Source of the DNA: Enhydrobacter sp.
GTDB taxonomy: Bacteria; Pseudomonadota; Alphaproteobacteria; Reyranellales; Reyranellaceae
Length of the DNA: 64,000 nt
Assembly (NCBI GenBank): GCA_025808875.1
Contig: CP075528.1
Coordinates: 2,602,473 to 2,666,472, forward strand
Direction: 5' to 3'
The notes beneath the pieces were generated by a model. The model was given only the letters and a program-made list of their open reading frames with translations, was not told the DNA's origin and made no database searches. Below are positions 50,571 to 60,454 of this stretch, one piece after another (the stretch's first letter is position 1; every line of letters starts with the position of its first letter). Both the position numbers and the translations under genes were made by a program.

Positions 50571-50672
50571 GACTTAGGCGCAGCCTGAGTTTAGGGAGGA
50601 GAGCGGCGCAAAGCCGCCTTACGAGGAGCTTCGGGGCAGAGAGGCGGCGGGCAAAGCCCGCCGTTTTCTTTT
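50571..50672 (+). ncRNA. candidate small RNA, terminator-ended
   Basis: About 100 bases in the 263-base gap between the NCS2 permease and the DUF1467 gene. It contains a small hairpin (GCGGC / GCCGC with loop GCAAA, 50603-50617), purine-rich GGGAGGAG and CGAGGAG stretches, and ends in a very strong terminator with a T tract. A small palindromic start (GCCTA / TAGGC, 50565-50579) precedes it. No open frame of useful length is present; an 11-codon frame starting at 50556 has no ribosome-binding site. The limits are estimates, and the 3' end of the permease message is an alternative reading. Confidence 0.4.
50645..50672 (+). terminator. intrinsic terminator
   Basis: Perfect 8-base stem CGGCGGGC / GCCCGCCG with loop AAA, followed at once by TTTTCTTTT. 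This is the strongest intrinsic terminator I see in the window and reads on the plus strand. Confidence 0.88.
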
Positions 50673-50705
50673 CAAAGGCTTAAGAGCCGTTCTTGATATT
50701 TTACT

Positions 50706-50954
50706 TTAATTTCCTTCGACCAGCCGGCGGAAGCTGAAGACGTCGGCTCGATGAAGCAAATAAAACCCCAGCCAGAGCACGGCGGCGACGACCGACGTGA
50801 TGGCCGCCTTGCGCCGCAGTTGCGGCCGCTCGGGCGCTCCGGGATCCTGACCGCGCCCCGGTTTCTCGACCCGCCGGACACCGAGCGGCAGGATCGCGAA
50901 GAGCACCGTCCACCAGATCACCAGGTAGACCGTGATGCCGGTGGCCCATCCCAT
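50706..50954 (-). CDS. DUF1467 family membrane protein
   Basis: An 82-residue protein with two membrane helices (about 5-25 and 50-70) and a charged loop between them rich in Arg and Pro. This matches the short DUF1467 family found in alphaproteobacteria next to mce and rnj, and function is not known. LPLGVRRVEKPGRGQDPGAP is the conserved turn after the first helix. It lies nine bases after mce on the same strand. Confidence 0.82.
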   Translation of the reverse strand: MGWATGITVYLVIWWTVLFAILPLGVRRVEKPGRGQDPGAPERPQLRRKAAITSVVAAVLWLGFYLLHRADVFSFRRLVEGN

Positions 50955-50963
50955 GCGCCGCCC

Positions 50964-51368
50964 CTAGACCTGCTCGAGCTCGATCAGGGTGCCCGTGAAA
51001 TCCTTGGGATGGAGAAAGAGCACAGGCTTGTCGTGCGCCCCGATCTTCGGCTCGCCATCGCCCAGCACGCGGGCACCGCCGGCCTTGAGCTTGTCGCGGG
51101 CGGCATAGATGTCCTCGACCTCGTAGCAGACGTGATGGATACCGCCGTCGGCGTTTCGCGCGAGGAAATTGGCGATCGGCGACTTCTCGCCGAGCGGATG
51201 AAGCAGTTCGATCTTGGTGTTGGGCAACTCGACGAAGACGACCGTGACCCCGTGGTCCGGCTGGGCCTTCGGCGCGCTGACCTTGGCCCCCATCACCGTA
51301 CGATAAAGCTCCGCCGCCCTTGCGAGGTCCGGCACGGCGATGGCGATGTGGTTGAGGCGACCGATCAT
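50964..51368 (-). CDS. mce: methylmalonyl-CoA epimerase
   Basis: Interconverts the (R) and (S) forms of methylmalonyl-CoA in propionate and branched-chain catabolism. It has 134 residues, a VOC-fold protein. Metal ligands appear in LNHIAIAVPD (His), IHHVCYEVED (His) and LIELEQV (Glu), with KIELLHPLGEKSPIANFL characteristic of epimerases. It sits five bases after rnj and nine before DUF1467. Confidence 0.93.
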   Translation of the reverse strand: MIGRLNHIAIAVPDLARAAELYRTVMGAKVSAPKAQPDHGVTVVFVELPNTKIELLHPLGEKSPIANFLARNADGGIHHVCYEVEDIYAARDKLKAGGARVLGDGEPKIGAHDKPVLFLHPKDFTGTLIELEQV

Positions 51369-51373
51369 GCCGT

Positions 51374-53026
51374 TTAGATGCGGACGATGTGCACGTCCGT
51401 CAACGGCTTCTTGCCGACATGCGCGCGGACGACACGTCGCACCGCCCGCCCCGCCGCTTCCCTGATCCGCTGGTCGTCGCCACGTTCTCCCTGGCTCAGA
51501 TCGGCCAGCATCTCCTTCAACCCGGCGACGATGCCCGGCACAAGCTCCCCGTCGGCGTCGTCGATGCCGCGCAGGGAGACCACCGGTTCGGCCGCTGCCC
51601 GCCCTTGCCTGTCGAGCACCAACGTAGCGGCCGCCGAGCCGTTCCACAACAGCTTGCGGCGCTCGCGCAGGGACTCGCCGTCCAGCGCGACGAGAGTGTC
51701 GCCGTCGCGCGCCAGGCGGCCGACCGGGACGTGGTCGACGATCTCGGCCGGTCCCGGCGCGAGGCGAACCAGCGAGCCGTTCGGCGCCACGACGGTCTCG
51801 GGCACCTGGCAGGCCCGCGCCAGGGCGGCGTGCTCCACCATGTGGCGAACCTCGCCATGGACCGGCACGGCGATGCGCGGCCGTATCCACTGGTAGACCC
51901 GCACGAGTTCGTCGCGCGCGGGATGGCCCGAGACGTGGATGTCGGCCTCGCGGTCGGTGATCACCTCGACGCCGCGCGCCAGCAGCGCGTTGTGCAGGCG
52001 GCCGACGGCCCGCTCGTTGCCGGGGATGATCCGCGCCGAGAAGATGGCGGTGTCGCCCTCCTCGAGCACCAGGTCGCGATGGTCGTCGCCGGCGAGCTTG
52101 GCCATCGACGCCCGCGGTTCGCCCTGGCTGCCGGTGCAGATGAACAGCACCTTGTCGCGCGGCAGGTAGCCTGCCGACCGTTCGTCGACACAGGCGGGAA
52201 AATCGAGCAGGTAGCCGCACTCCTGCGCGGCGTCGACCATGCGCTGCAACGCGCGGCCCGAGAGCACGGGATGGCGGCGCGCCGCGACGGCCGCCTTGGC
52301 GATGCTTTCCACCCGCGCCAGGTTGGAGGCAAAGCACGTCACCGCGACGCGGCCGCGACGGCTGGCGACCAGCTTCTCGAGATTGAGGCGCACGGACGCC
52401 TCCGAACCCGCCTCGCCCTCGACGAAGACATTGGTGCTGTCGCAAACCATCGCGAGGGCACCCTCCTCGCCGATGCGCCGCAGCGTCTCCTCGTCGGTGA
52501 CGTCGCCCAGCAACGGCTCGGGATCGATCTTCCAGTCGCCGGTGTGGAACACCGTACCCAGCCCGGTGCGGATGGCCAGCGCATTCGGCTCGAGGATCGA
52601 ATGCGTCATGGTGATCAGCTCGAGGTCGAAGGGACCGATCCGGAAGCGGGCGCGCAGCGGGATCTCCGTGATCGGCACGGCGTCCATCAGGCCGGCCTCG
52701 GCGAGCTTGCGCCGCAGCACCGAGGCGGCGAAGGGCGTGGCATAGACCGGCGCCTGCAGCCGGGGCCAGAGATCGGCGACGGCGCCGAGATGGTCCTCGT
52801 GCGCGTGCGTGAGCACGATGCCGGCGAGCCGCTCCCGCCGCTCCACGATGAAGGCGGGATCGGGCATGATCACCTCGACGCCCGGCATCGAATCGTCGCC
52901 GAACGCGATGCCGAGATCGACCATCAGCCACTTGCCGGCGTGGCCGTAGAGGTTGAGGTTCATGCCGATCTCGCCCGCGCCGCCGAGCGCGAGGAACAGC
53001 AGTTCGTCGCCGGCCGGTACGGTCAT
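51374..53026 (-). CDS. rnj: ribonuclease J
   Basis: Beta-CASP metallo-beta-lactamase RNase with 5' exonuclease and endonuclease activity in mRNA decay and rRNA maturation. It has 550 residues. The zinc motif HAHEDH is at 74-79, LGGAGEIGMNLNLY is the N-terminal hallmark, and VHFHTGDWK-like (here VFHTGDWKIDPEPL), CDSTN and HVSGHPARDELVRVY are in place. The C-terminal domain (about 450-550) is present. The ATG at 53026 overlaps the coaX stop in ATGA. Confidence 0.94.
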   Translation of the reverse strand: MTVPAGDELLFLALGGAGEIGMNLNLYGHAGKWLMVDLGIAFGDDSMPGVEVIMPDPAFIVERRERLAGIVLTHAHEDHLGAVADLWPRLQAPVYATPFAASVLRRKLAEAGLMDAVPITEIPLRARFRIGPFDLELITMTHSILEPNALAIRTGLGTVFHTGDWKIDPEPLLGDVTDEETLRRIGEEGALAMVCDSTNVFVEGEAGSEASVRLNLEKLVASRRGRVAVTCFASNLARVESIAKAAVAARRHPVLSGRALQRMVDAAQECGYLLDFPACVDERSAGYLPRDKVLFICTGSQGEPRASMAKLAGDDHRDLVLEEGDTAIFSARIIPGNERAVGRLHNALLARGVEVITDREADIHVSGHPARDELVRVYQWIRPRIAVPVHGEVRHMVEHAALARACQVPETVVAPNGSLVRLAPGPAEIVDHVPVGRLARDGDTLVALDGESLRERRKLLWNGSAAATLVLDRQGRAAAEPVVSLRGIDDADGELVPGIVAGLKEMLADLSQGERGDDQRIREAAGRAVRRVVRAHVGKKPLTDVHIVRI

Positions 53027-53787
53027 TTGCGGCTGCGGCGATGGATCTCGATCAGCCCCCGCACCGTGATGTCCGGGACGACCTGCTCGATCACGCCGGT
53101 CGCCCCCTCGAACACCGGCGCGAGGCCGCCGGTCGACACCACCTTCATGGGACGGCCGAACTCGGCCTTGATGCGGGCGACGATGCCCTCGATCAGGCCG
53201 ACATAGCCCCAGAACACGCCGGAGTGCATGCATTCGATCGTGTTGACGCCGATCACGCGCCGGGGCCGTTCAACGACGATCCGCGGCAGCAGCGCGGTCG
53301 CATTGACCAGCGCCTCGATGCTGAGATTGATGCCCGGTGCGATCACGCCGCCGCAGTAGCTGCCGTCCTCGTCGACGACGTCGAAGGTGGTGGCGGTGCC
53401 GAAGTCGACGATTATCATCGGGGTCTTCGGGAACAGCACGGCCGCCCCGACCGTGTTGCAGATGCGGTCGGCGCCCGCGCCCTGGCCCTTGACCTCGATG
53501 CCGTAGGTCACGCTCGGCTCCCCGAGGACCAGAGGTGTGCAGTCGAAATAGCGGGTGCACAGGCGCCGCAGGTTGAACGTCGCCTGCGGCACCACGCTGG
53601 CGATGATGGCGTCGGTGATGGCGCCTGTGTCGATGCCTTCCATTTTCATCAGCTGGAACAACCACACGGCATGCTCGTCGGCGGTGCGCATGGCGGAGGT
53701 GTGCTGGCGCCACTCGCCGACGATCCGGTCGCCGTCGATCACGCCGAACTTGACGTTGGTGTTGTTGGCATTGATGGCCAGAAGCAT
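53023..53787 (-). CDS. coaX: type III pantothenate kinase
   Basis: First step of coenzyme A synthesis: phosphorylates pantothenate. It has 254 residues, of the ASKHA fold. The usual first phosphate loop, DxGNTN, reads NANNTN here (Asn6, Asn8, Asn9), confirmed in the DNA as AAT for residue 6. Other motifs are normal: GADRICNTVGA and IIVDFGTATTFDVV. The 3' end overlaps rnj by four bases, and birA lies upstream with a 12-base gap. Confidence 0.9.
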   Translation of the reverse strand: MLLAINANNTNVKFGVIDGDRIVGEWRQHTSAMRTADEHAVWLFQLMKMEGIDTGAITDAIIASVVPQATFNLRRLCTRYFDCTPLVLGEPSVTYGIEVKGQGAGADRICNTVGAAVLFPKTPMIIVDFGTATTFDVVDEDGSYCGGVIAPGINLSIEALVNATALLPRIVVERPRRVIGVNTIECMHSGVFWGYVGLIEGIVARIKAEFGRPMKVVSTGGLAPVFEGATGVIEQVVPDITVRGLIEIHRRSRK

Positions 53788-53799
53788 CGTCCTACTCCC

Positions 53800-54534
53800 T
53801 CAAGCGGCGCGGCCGAGCAGTTCGCCCGACGTGATCTTGCGTCGGCCGTCGGCCGTCTCGAGCAGCAGCGCCCCGCTGGCGTCGAGGCCGGCAAAGCGGC
53901 CCTCGACCAGCTCCTCGCCCAGCCTGACGCTGACCTCGGCGCCGAGCGGGCCGGCCTTGGCGAGCCATTCCCGGCGGGCGGCCTCGAAGCCCTGCGATCG
54001 CCAGTCGGCGAGACGACGCGCCAGGGCGCCGGCCAGCCCCTGCAATGCCGCCTCGACCGTGCCGCCGAGGCAAGCCCCCGGATAACGCATGTCGGGCAGC
54101 TCCGGGGCGAAGTCGACATTGACGCCAATGCCCAGCACCACATACTCGACCTCGCCACCGTGCCCGATCGAGCTCTCCGGCAGGATTCCCGCGAGCTTGC
54201 CGCCCCCGACCAGGACGTCGTTCGGCCATTTGAGCCGCACGTCGCGCCCGGCCGGCACGAGGTCGGCAACGGCGAGGGCCGCCACGAAGCCGAGCTCGGC
54301 CGCCCGTGCCGCCGCACAGCGTGGGCGAACGACGGTCGAGCTGTAGAGATTGCCGGGCGGCGACACCCAGATCCTGCCGCGACGGCCGCGGCCACCCGTT
54401 TGCCGGCGGGCCCACACCAGCGTGCCCTCGGGCGCGCCCTGCTCGGCGAGGCGAGCGGCTTCGTCGTTGGTGCTGCCGACGCTGTCCATGGCGACCAGCG
54501 TCCACCCGTCCGGCAGGACGGGCGCCGATGTCAC
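53800..54534 (-). CDS. birA: biotin--[acetyl-CoA-carboxylase] ligase
   Basis: Activates biotin as biotinyl-AMP and attaches it to the biotin carrier protein of carboxylases. It has 244 residues. STNDEAARLAEQG and the RQTGGRGRRGRIWVSPPGNLYSS loop bind biotinyl-AMP, and KWPNDVLVGGGKLAGIL follows. There is no N-terminal DNA-binding helix-turn-helix, so this is the ligase-only type and not a repressor. The GTG start at 54534 overlaps the nuoN stop in GTGA. Confidence 0.93.
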   Translation of the reverse strand: MTSAPVLPDGWTLVAMDSVGSTNDEAARLAEQGAPEGTLVWARRQTGGRGRRGRIWVSPPGNLYSSTVVRPRCAAARAAELGFVAALAVADLVPAGRDVRLKWPNDVLVGGGKLAGILPESSIGHGGEVEYVVLGIGVNVDFAPELPDMRYPGACLGGTVEAALQGLAGALARRLADWRSQGFEAARREWLAKAGPLGAEVSVRLGEELVEGRFAGLDASGALLLETADGRRKITSGELLGRAA

Positions 54535-55973
54535 GGGAACAGGCCCTTGGCGGCCGCCTCGGCGATCACGCTGAGCGGCTGAGGTGCCAGCGAGAACACG
54601 GCGACCAGCACGGCGGCGACGAAGGCGACCACGCGATTGACGCCGAGCGCCGACCGGTCGAGCGCCTCGGCCGGCTCGTCGAAATACATCACCTTGACGA
54701 TGCGCAGATAGTAGTAGGAGGCCACGACGGAGGCGAGGACGCCCAGCACGGCCGGCCAGAAGAGCTTGGCCTCGACCGCGGCCATGAAGATGTAGAGCTT
54801 GCCCCAGAAGCCGGCGAGCGGCGGGATGCCCGCGAGCGAAAACATGAACAGCAGCATGGCGAGCGCCATCATCGGCTGGCTGCGGGCGAGCCCGGCCAGG
54901 TCGGAGATGTTCTCGACCATGATGTCGCGGCGCTTCATCATCAGGATGACGGCGAACACGCCGAGCGACATCACCAGGTAGATGGCGAGATAGAAGACCA
55001 CCGCCTGGATGCCCTTCTCGCTGCCGCTCGCCACGCCGAGCAGGATGTAGCCGACGTTGCCGATCGACGAATAGGCCATCAGGCGCTTGATGTTGGGCTG
55101 GCGCAGCGCAGCGAAGGCGCCGAGCGCCATCGACAGGATGGCGGCGGCGACGATGATCTGCTGCCACTGCGGGAACAGCGGCTTGAAAGGCCCCATCAGC
55201 ACCGAAATCGTCAGCGACACGGCGGCGATCTTGGGTGCCACCGCGAACAGCGCGGTCACCGGCGTCGGTGCGCCTTCGTAGACGTCGGGCGTCCACATGT
55301 GGAACGGCACGGCCGAAATCTTGAAGGCCAGACCGGCGACCACGAACACCAGGCCGACGACGACGCCGATCTCGCCGCTCTTGCCGCCGGCCAACGCCTC
55401 TGCGATCTGCACGAAGGCCGTGCCGCCGCAGAAACCGTAGATCAGCGAGGCACCGAACAGCAGCATGCCGGACGCCACCGAGCCCAGGACGAAGTACTTC
55501 ACGCCGGCCTCGGTCGAGCGCACGCTGTCGCGGTGGAACGCGGCGATGACGTACAGCGCCAGCGACTGAAGCTCGAGCCCGACATAGAGCGCCATCAGAT
55601 CGTTGGCGGAGATCATCAGCATCATGCCGAGCGTGGCCAGCGCCACCAGCAGCGGATACTCGAAGCGCCAGGCCTGCACGCGCTCGAAATAGGCACGCGA
55701 CATCAGGATGGCGACGGCGGACCCGACCAGCACGAACACCTTCATCGTCGCCGTCAGGCGGTCGACGACGAACAGGGACGCGAAGGCCGTTCCCTCGCGG
55801 TAGGGGAAGAACAGCAGCGCGGCCGTCACCAGCAGCGCCGCGGCGGTCGCCAGCGAGACGAACGGCGTCGAGGCTTCGCCGCGCAGCACGCCGTAGACCA
55901 GCAGCAGCGACGTGACGGCCGCCAGGAAGATTTCCGGCCGAGCCAGTGTCCAGGATTCGAGACCAAGCAGCAT
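54531..55973 (-). CDS. nuoN: NADH-quinone oxidoreductase subunit N
   Basis: Antiporter-like, proton-pumping membrane subunit of complex I. It has 480 residues and about 14 membrane helices. The typical ELQSLALYVIAAFHRDS, with the conserved Glu, SVRSTEAGVKYFVLGSVASG and KISAVPFHMWTPDVYEGAPTPVTAL, are present. It is last of the visible nuo genes and overlaps birA by four bases. Confidence 0.96.
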   Translation of the reverse strand: MLLGLESWTLARPEIFLAAVTSLLLVYGVLRGEASTPFVSLATAAALLVTAALLFFPYREGTAFASLFVVDRLTATMKVFVLVGSAVAILMSRAYFERVQAWRFEYPLLVALATLGMMLMISANDLMALYVGLELQSLALYVIAAFHRDSVRSTEAGVKYFVLGSVASGMLLFGASLIYGFCGGTAFVQIAEALAGGKSGEIGVVVGLVFVVAGLAFKISAVPFHMWTPDVYEGAPTPVTALFAVAPKIAAVSLTISVLMGPFKPLFPQWQQIIVAAAILSMALGAFAALRQPNIKRLMAYSSIGNVGYILLGVASGSEKGIQAVVFYLAIYLVMSLGVFAVILMMKRRDIMVENISDLAGLARSQPMMALAMLLFMFSLAGIPPLAGFWGKLYIFMAAVEAKLFWPAVLGVLASVVASYYYLRIVKVMYFDEPAEALDRSALGVNRVVAFVAAVLVAVFSLAPQPLSVIAEAAAKGLFP

Positions 55974-55991
55974 TCTTCTACCCCCGCCCGG

Positions 55992-57506
55992 TCACGGCGC
56001 CAGCGCGGCGGTGCGCGCGAGCTTGAGCGCCGCCTGATAGTCGCCGATCAACTTGTCGACCGACGGCGCCATCGGGTCGAGAAACGAGTTGGGATGTATG
56101 CCCATCCACAGCGTGATCAGCACCAGTGGCGCGAAGACCAGCACTTCCCGCGGCTTCATGTCCATGATCGCCTTCAGGGAATCCTTCGTCAGCTCGCCGA
56201 AGACGATCTTGCGGTAGAGCCAGAGCGCATAGGCCGCGCCGAGGATCAGGCCCGTCGCGGCCAGGAAGGCGACCCAGGTGTTGGCCTTGAAGGCGCCGAC
56301 CAGCACGAGGAACTCGCCGACGAAGCCCGACAGGCCGGGCAGGCCCACGCTCGCCAGGGTGAAGAACATGAAGACGAAGGCGTAGCGCGGCATGCGGTGG
56401 ACGAGGCCGCCATAGGCCTCGATCTCGCGCGTGTGCATGCGGTCGTAGACCACGCCGACGCACAGGAAGAGCGCGGCCGAGACGATGCCGTGGCTCAGCA
56501 TCTGGAAGATCGAGCCCTGCAGGCCCTGCATGTTCATGACGTAGATGCCGATCGTCACGAATCCCATGTGGGCGACCGACGAATAGGCGATCAGCTTCTT
56601 CATGTCCTCCTGCACCAGCGCGACCAGCGAGGTGTAGATGACGGCGACGATCGACAGGCCGAACACCAGCGGGGCGAAGTACTGCGTCGCCTCGGGCATC
56701 AGCGGCACCGAGAGCCGGATGAAGCCGTAGCCGCCCATCTTCAGGAGCACGCCCGCCAGGATGACCGAACCCGCGGTCGGCGCCTCGACGTGGGCGTCGG
56801 GCAGCCAGGTGTGGACCGGCCACATCGGCACCTTGACGGCGAACGACGCGAAGAAGGCCAGCCACAGCCAGAATTGCCACTGGAACGGCAGGTCGAGCTG
56901 CTCGAACGCCGTCGGCAGGTCCGTGGTCCCGATCTGCCAGTAGATGGCGATGATCGCCAGCAGCATCAGCACCGAACCGAGGAGCGTATAGAGGAAGAAC
57001 TTGAAGGCCGCGTAGACGCGCCGCTTGCCGCCCCATACGCCGATGATCAGGAACATCGGGATCAGCACGCCCTCGAAGAAGACGTAGAACAGCGCGAGGT
57101 CGAGGGCGCAGAACATGCCGACCATGAAGGTCTCGAGCACGAGGAACGCCACCATGTATTCCTTGACGCGGTTCTCGATCGATTCCCAGCTCGCCAGGAT
57201 GCAGAGCGGTGTCAGCAGGGTCGACAGCAGCACGAAGAACAGCGAGATGCCGTCGATGCCCATGTGATAGCCGATCTTCAGCGCCGGCACCCAGGCGGCC
57301 TTCTCCTCGAACTGGAAGCCCGCCCTGGTCGGATCGAAGTTGATCCACAGCAGCAGGGAGATCAGGAACGTCGCCACCGAGGTGACCAGCGCCACGCTCC
57401 GGCAGTTGCGATCGACCGCTTCCTTGGGCCCGTTCACGACGAGGCAGAAGGCGGCACCGACCAGCGGCAGGAAGGTGACCAGGGAAAGGATGGGCCAGTT
57501 CGTCAT
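55992..57506 (-). CDS. nuoM: NADH-quinone oxidoreductase subunit M
   Basis: Antiporter-like membrane subunit of complex I. It has 504 residues with about 14 helices. [22 protein letters not shown] contains the conserved Glu in the fifth helix, and [20 protein letters not shown] and LKKLIAY-like [15 protein letters not shown] are family motifs. It stands between nuoL (four bases away) and nuoN (18 bases). Confidence 0.96.
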   Translation of the reverse strand: MTNWPILSLVTFLPLVGAAFCLVVNGPKEAVDRNCRSVALVTSVATFLISLLLWINFDPTRAGFQFEEKAAWVPALKIGYHMGIDGISLFFVLLSTLLTPLCILASWESIENRVKEYMVAFLVLETFMVGMFCALDLALFYVFFEGVLIPMFLIIGVWGGKRRVYAAFKFFLYTLLGSVLMLLAIIAIYWQIGTTDLPTAFEQLDLPFQWQFWLWLAFFASFAVKVPMWPVHTWLPDAHVEAPTAGSVILAGVLLKMGGYGFIRLSVPLMPEATQYFAPLVFGLSIVAVIYTSLVALVQEDMKKLIAYSSVAHMGFVTIGIYVMNMQGLQGSIFQMLSHGIVSAALFLCVGVVYDRMHTREIEAYGGLVHRMPRYAFVFMFFTLASVGLPGLSGFVGEFLVLVGAFKANTWVAFLAATGLILGAAYALWLYRKIVFGELTKDSLKAIMDMKPREVLVFAPLVLITLWMGIHPNSFLDPMAPSVDKLIGDYQAALKLARTAALAP

Positions 57507-57510
57507 CGGC

Positions 57511-59493
57511 CTATTTCCCGCCCAGCACCGGATACATGAAATACGTCACCACGGCCGCCACGCCGACCAGCATGACGAAGGCATAGTGGTAGAGGTATCC
57601 GCTCTGGAAGCGGCTGAGCACGCCGGCCATGTCCTGGGCGCGCGCCGCGATGCCGTCGGGCCCGAGTCCGTCGATGACGGCGCCGTCGCCCTTCTTCCAG
57701 AACACCCTGCCGATCGCCAGCGACGGCTTGACGAAGATCGCGTCGTAGATCTCGTCGAAGTACCACTTGTTGAAGAACAGCGCGTGCACGCCGCGGAACG
57801 CGGCGACCGTCTTCGCCGGCAGGGCGGGATTGACGACGTAGTAGTAGTAGCTGAGCGCGATGCCCGACACTGCCATGACCAGCGGCAGGACCTTGACCCA
57901 GAACGGCACCTCGTGGGCGTGGTGCAGGATCTCCTCGGTCGACTTCACTGCGATGGACGTGCCCCAGAACGAGCGCCAGGTATCGCCGACGAACCAGTCG
58001 TAGGCGACGAAGCCCGACAGCACCGCGCCCGCCGCCAGGACGTAGAGGGGGATGAGCATGACCATCGGCGATTCGTGGGCGTGATCCCAGGTGTGATGGT
58101 CGCCGCGATACTTGCCGTAGAAGGTCATGAACATCAGCCGGGTCGCATAGAACGCGGTCATGAAGGCGGCCGCGACACCGAGCCAGAAGGCGATCGTGCC
58201 GACCGTGGAATGCGCGCCGAACGACGATTCGAGGATGATGTCCTTGGAATAGAAGCCGGCGAAGCCGATGCCGTGGCCGAGAATGGCCGGGACGCCGATG
58301 CCGGCGAGCGCAAGCGTGCCGATCCACATCAGCACGAAGGTCTGCGGCGCCTTCTCGCGCACGCCACCCATCTGCCGCATGTCCTGCTCGTGGTGCAGGC
58401 AATGAATGACCGAGCCCGACCCGAGGAACAGCAGCGCCTTGAAGAAGGCGTGGGTCATCAGGTGGAACATCGCCGCGGAATAGGCGCCGACGCCGGCGGC
58501 GAAGAACATGTAGCCGAGCTGGCTGCAGGTCGAGTAGGCGACCACGCGCTTGATGTCGAACTGCGTCAGGCCGATCGTCGCGGCGAAGAACGCCGTCGCC
58601 GCACCCACCAGCGTCACCACCTGCAGCGCGATCGGCGCCAGCTCGAAGAGCGGCGACAGGCGGCAGACCATGAACACGCCGGCCGTCACCATGGTCGCCG
58701 CATGGATCAACGCGGAAACCGGGGTCGGGCCTTCCATCGCGTCCGGCAGCCAGGTGTGCAGGCCGAGCTGGGCCGACTTGCCCATGGCGCCGACGAACAG
58801 CAGGAGGCACGCGGTCTCCAGCGCCGGCAGATCCATGCCGAGGAACTGAATGCGCATCGCCGCCATGTCCTGGCCCTTGGCGAAGATCTCGGTGAAGCCG
58901 ACCGAGCCCGACAGCATCCAGACGGCGAAGATGCCGAGCGCGAAGCCGAAATCGCCGACGCGGTTGACGATGAACGCCTTCATCGCCGCGGCGTTGGCCG
59001 ACGGGCGGTCGTACCAGAAGCCGATCAGCAGGTACGAGGCGAGGCCCACGCCCTCCCAGCCGAAGAAGAGCTGCACCAGGTTGTCGGCCGTCACCAGCAT
59101 CAGCATGAAGAAGGTGAACAGGCTGAGATAGGACATGAAGCGCGGGATCGACGTGTCCTCGGCCATGTAGCCGACCGAATAGACATGGACCATCGACGAC
59201 ACGCCGGTCACCACGATCAGCATGACCGCGGTCAGGGTGTCGACCCTCAGCGACCACTCGACGTTGAGCGTGCCGGAGTCGATCCAGCCGAACAGGTGGA
59301 CGATCACGACCTTGGCGTTCTCCGGCCCGAAGCCGATGCCGATGAAGACGTAGACCGAGAGCGCGGCGGAGATCAGGAGCGCGGCGCAGGTGACGATCTG
59401 GGCCGGCCGGTCGCCGATGACGCGGCAGAACAGCCCGGCGACCGCCGCGGCGACCAGCGGCAGGAAGACGATGAGCTTGATGGCAAGATCCAT
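57511..59493 (-). CDS. nuoL: NADH-quinone oxidoreductase subunit L
   Basis: Largest antiporter-like subunit of complex I. It has 660 residues with about 16 helices, including the long lateral helix near the C terminus that ties the pump modules together. Typical sequences are [40 protein letters not shown] and [19 protein letters not shown]. It is followed by nuoM four bases later and preceded by nuoK ten bases earlier. Confidence 0.97.
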   Translation of the reverse strand: MDLAIKLIVFLPLVAAAVAGLFCRVIGDRPAQIVTCAALLISAALSVYVFIGIGFGPENAKVVIVHLFGWIDSGTLNVEWSLRVDTLTAVMLIVVTGVSSMVHVYSVGYMAEDTSIPRFMSYLSLFTFFMLMLVTADNLVQLFFGWEGVGLASYLLIGFWYDRPSANAAAMKAFIVNRVGDFGFALGIFAVWMLSGSVGFTEIFAKGQDMAAMRIQFLGMDLPALETACLLLFVGAMGKSAQLGLHTWLPDAMEGPTPVSALIHAATMVTAGVFMVCRLSPLFELAPIALQVVTLVGAATAFFAATIGLTQFDIKRVVAYSTCSQLGYMFFAAGVGAYSAAMFHLMTHAFFKALLFLGSGSVIHCLHHEQDMRQMGGVREKAPQTFVLMWIGTLALAGIGVPAILGHGIGFAGFYSKDIILESSFGAHSTVGTIAFWLGVAAAFMTAFYATRLMFMTFYGKYRGDHHTWDHAHESPMVMLIPLYVLAAGAVLSGFVAYDWFVGDTWRSFWGTSIAVKSTEEILHHAHEVPFWVKVLPLVMAVSGIALSYYYYVVNPALPAKTVAAFRGVHALFFNKWYFDEIYDAIFVKPSLAIGRVFWKKGDGAVIDGLGPDGIAARAQDMAGVLSRFQSGYLYHYAFVMLVGVAAVVTYFMYPVLGGK

Positions 59494-59503
59494 GACGCCG
59501 CGC

Positions 59504-59815
59504 CTAGCCCTTCATCTCGTTGATGTCCTCGACCGCGATGGTGCCGCGATTGCGGAAGTAGACTACGAGGATGGCGAGACCGATCGCCGCCTCGGCCGCC
59601 GCCACGGTCAGCACCAGCATGGCGAAGACCTGGCCGACGACGTTGCCCTGGAAGCTCGAGAAGGCGACCAGGTTGATGTTCACGGCGAGCAGCATGAGCT
59701 CGACGCACATCAGGATGACGATGACGTTGCGGCGATTGAGGAAGATGCCGAGCACGCCCATCGTGAAGAGGACGGCGGCGACCCCGAGATAATGGCCGAG
59801 CCCGATCGCGAGCAT
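59504..59815 (-). CDS. nuoK: NADH-quinone oxidoreductase subunit K
   Basis: Small membrane subunit of complex I. It has 103 residues in three helices. [21 protein letters not shown] holds the conserved Glu in the second helix, and [19 protein letters not shown] the second Glu region. The ATG at 59815 overlaps the nuoJ stop in TGATG; a GTG one codon earlier is a possible alternative start. Confidence 0.95.
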   Translation of the reverse strand: MLAIGLGHYLGVAAVLFTMGVLGIFLNRRNVIVILMCVELMLLAVNINLVAFSSFQGNVVGQVFAMLVLTVAAAEAAIGLAILVVYFRNRGTIAVEDINEMKG

Positions 59816-60429
59816 CACACGCCTCCCCGCGTCGGCACCTTGACCAGCGTCACCGTCTCTTCCTTGGAGCGGTAGAGCTGCTCGCCGATCTTCTGCCGGC
59901 GCACGCCGGGGCGGTGGCGCAGGGTCAGCACGATGGCGCCGATCATGGCGACCAGCAGAACGAGGCCCGCCACCTGGAAGAGGTAGAAATACTGCGTGTA
60001 GAGCACCCGGCCGATCGCCCGCGTATTGTCGACGCCGAGGCTTTGCACGCCGGCCTTGCTCAACGCCTGGATTGTCTCGGACGACCCGCCCAGCACGCCG
60101 AGGCCGACGAAAATCTCGGCGAGCAGCACGAGCCCGATCAGGCCGCCGACCGGCAGGTATTTCAGGAAGCCGGCGCGCAGTTCGGCGACGTTGATGTCGA
60201 GCATCATCACGACGAACAGGAACAGCACCGCCACGGCGCCGACATAGACGATGATCAGGATCATGGCGATGAACTCGGCGCCGATCAGCACGAACAACGC
60301 GGCGGCGTTGAAGAACGCCAGGATCAGGAACAGCACGGAATAGACCGGATTGCGCGACACCACGACCATCGCGCCCGACACCATCGTGACGATGGCGAAC
60401 ACCCAGAATGCCAGGGCCTGCAGGATCAT
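59815..60429 (-). CDS. nuoJ: NADH-quinone oxidoreductase subunit J
   Basis: Membrane subunit of complex I. It has 204 residues and five helices, with the broken third helix around [21 protein letters not shown] and MMLDIN after it. The ATG at 60429 ([12 protein letters not shown]) is the family start; the frame extends upstream but that part overlaps no homologous sequence. The C-terminal 40 residues are hydrophilic and basic ([19 protein letters not shown]). Confidence 0.95.
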   Translation of the reverse strand: MILQALAFWVFAIVTMVSGAMVVVSRNPVYSVLFLILAFFNAAALFVLIGAEFIAMILIIVYVGAVAVLFLFVVMMLDINVAELRAGFLKYLPVGGLIGLVLLAEIFVGLGVLGGSSETIQALSKAGVQSLGVDNTRAIGRVLYTQYFYLFQVAGLVLLVAMIGAIVLTLRHRPGVRRQKIGEQLYRSKEETVTLVKVPTRGGV

Positions 60430-60454
60430 CTTGCCGTTTCTCCCCCCGGCCCGT

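Noticed and set aside
50556..50588. An 11-codon frame (MYTAYDLGAA) as a leader peptide
   Set aside because: There is no ribosome-binding site and it overlaps the predicted promoter -10; nothing downstream is an obvious attenuated gene.
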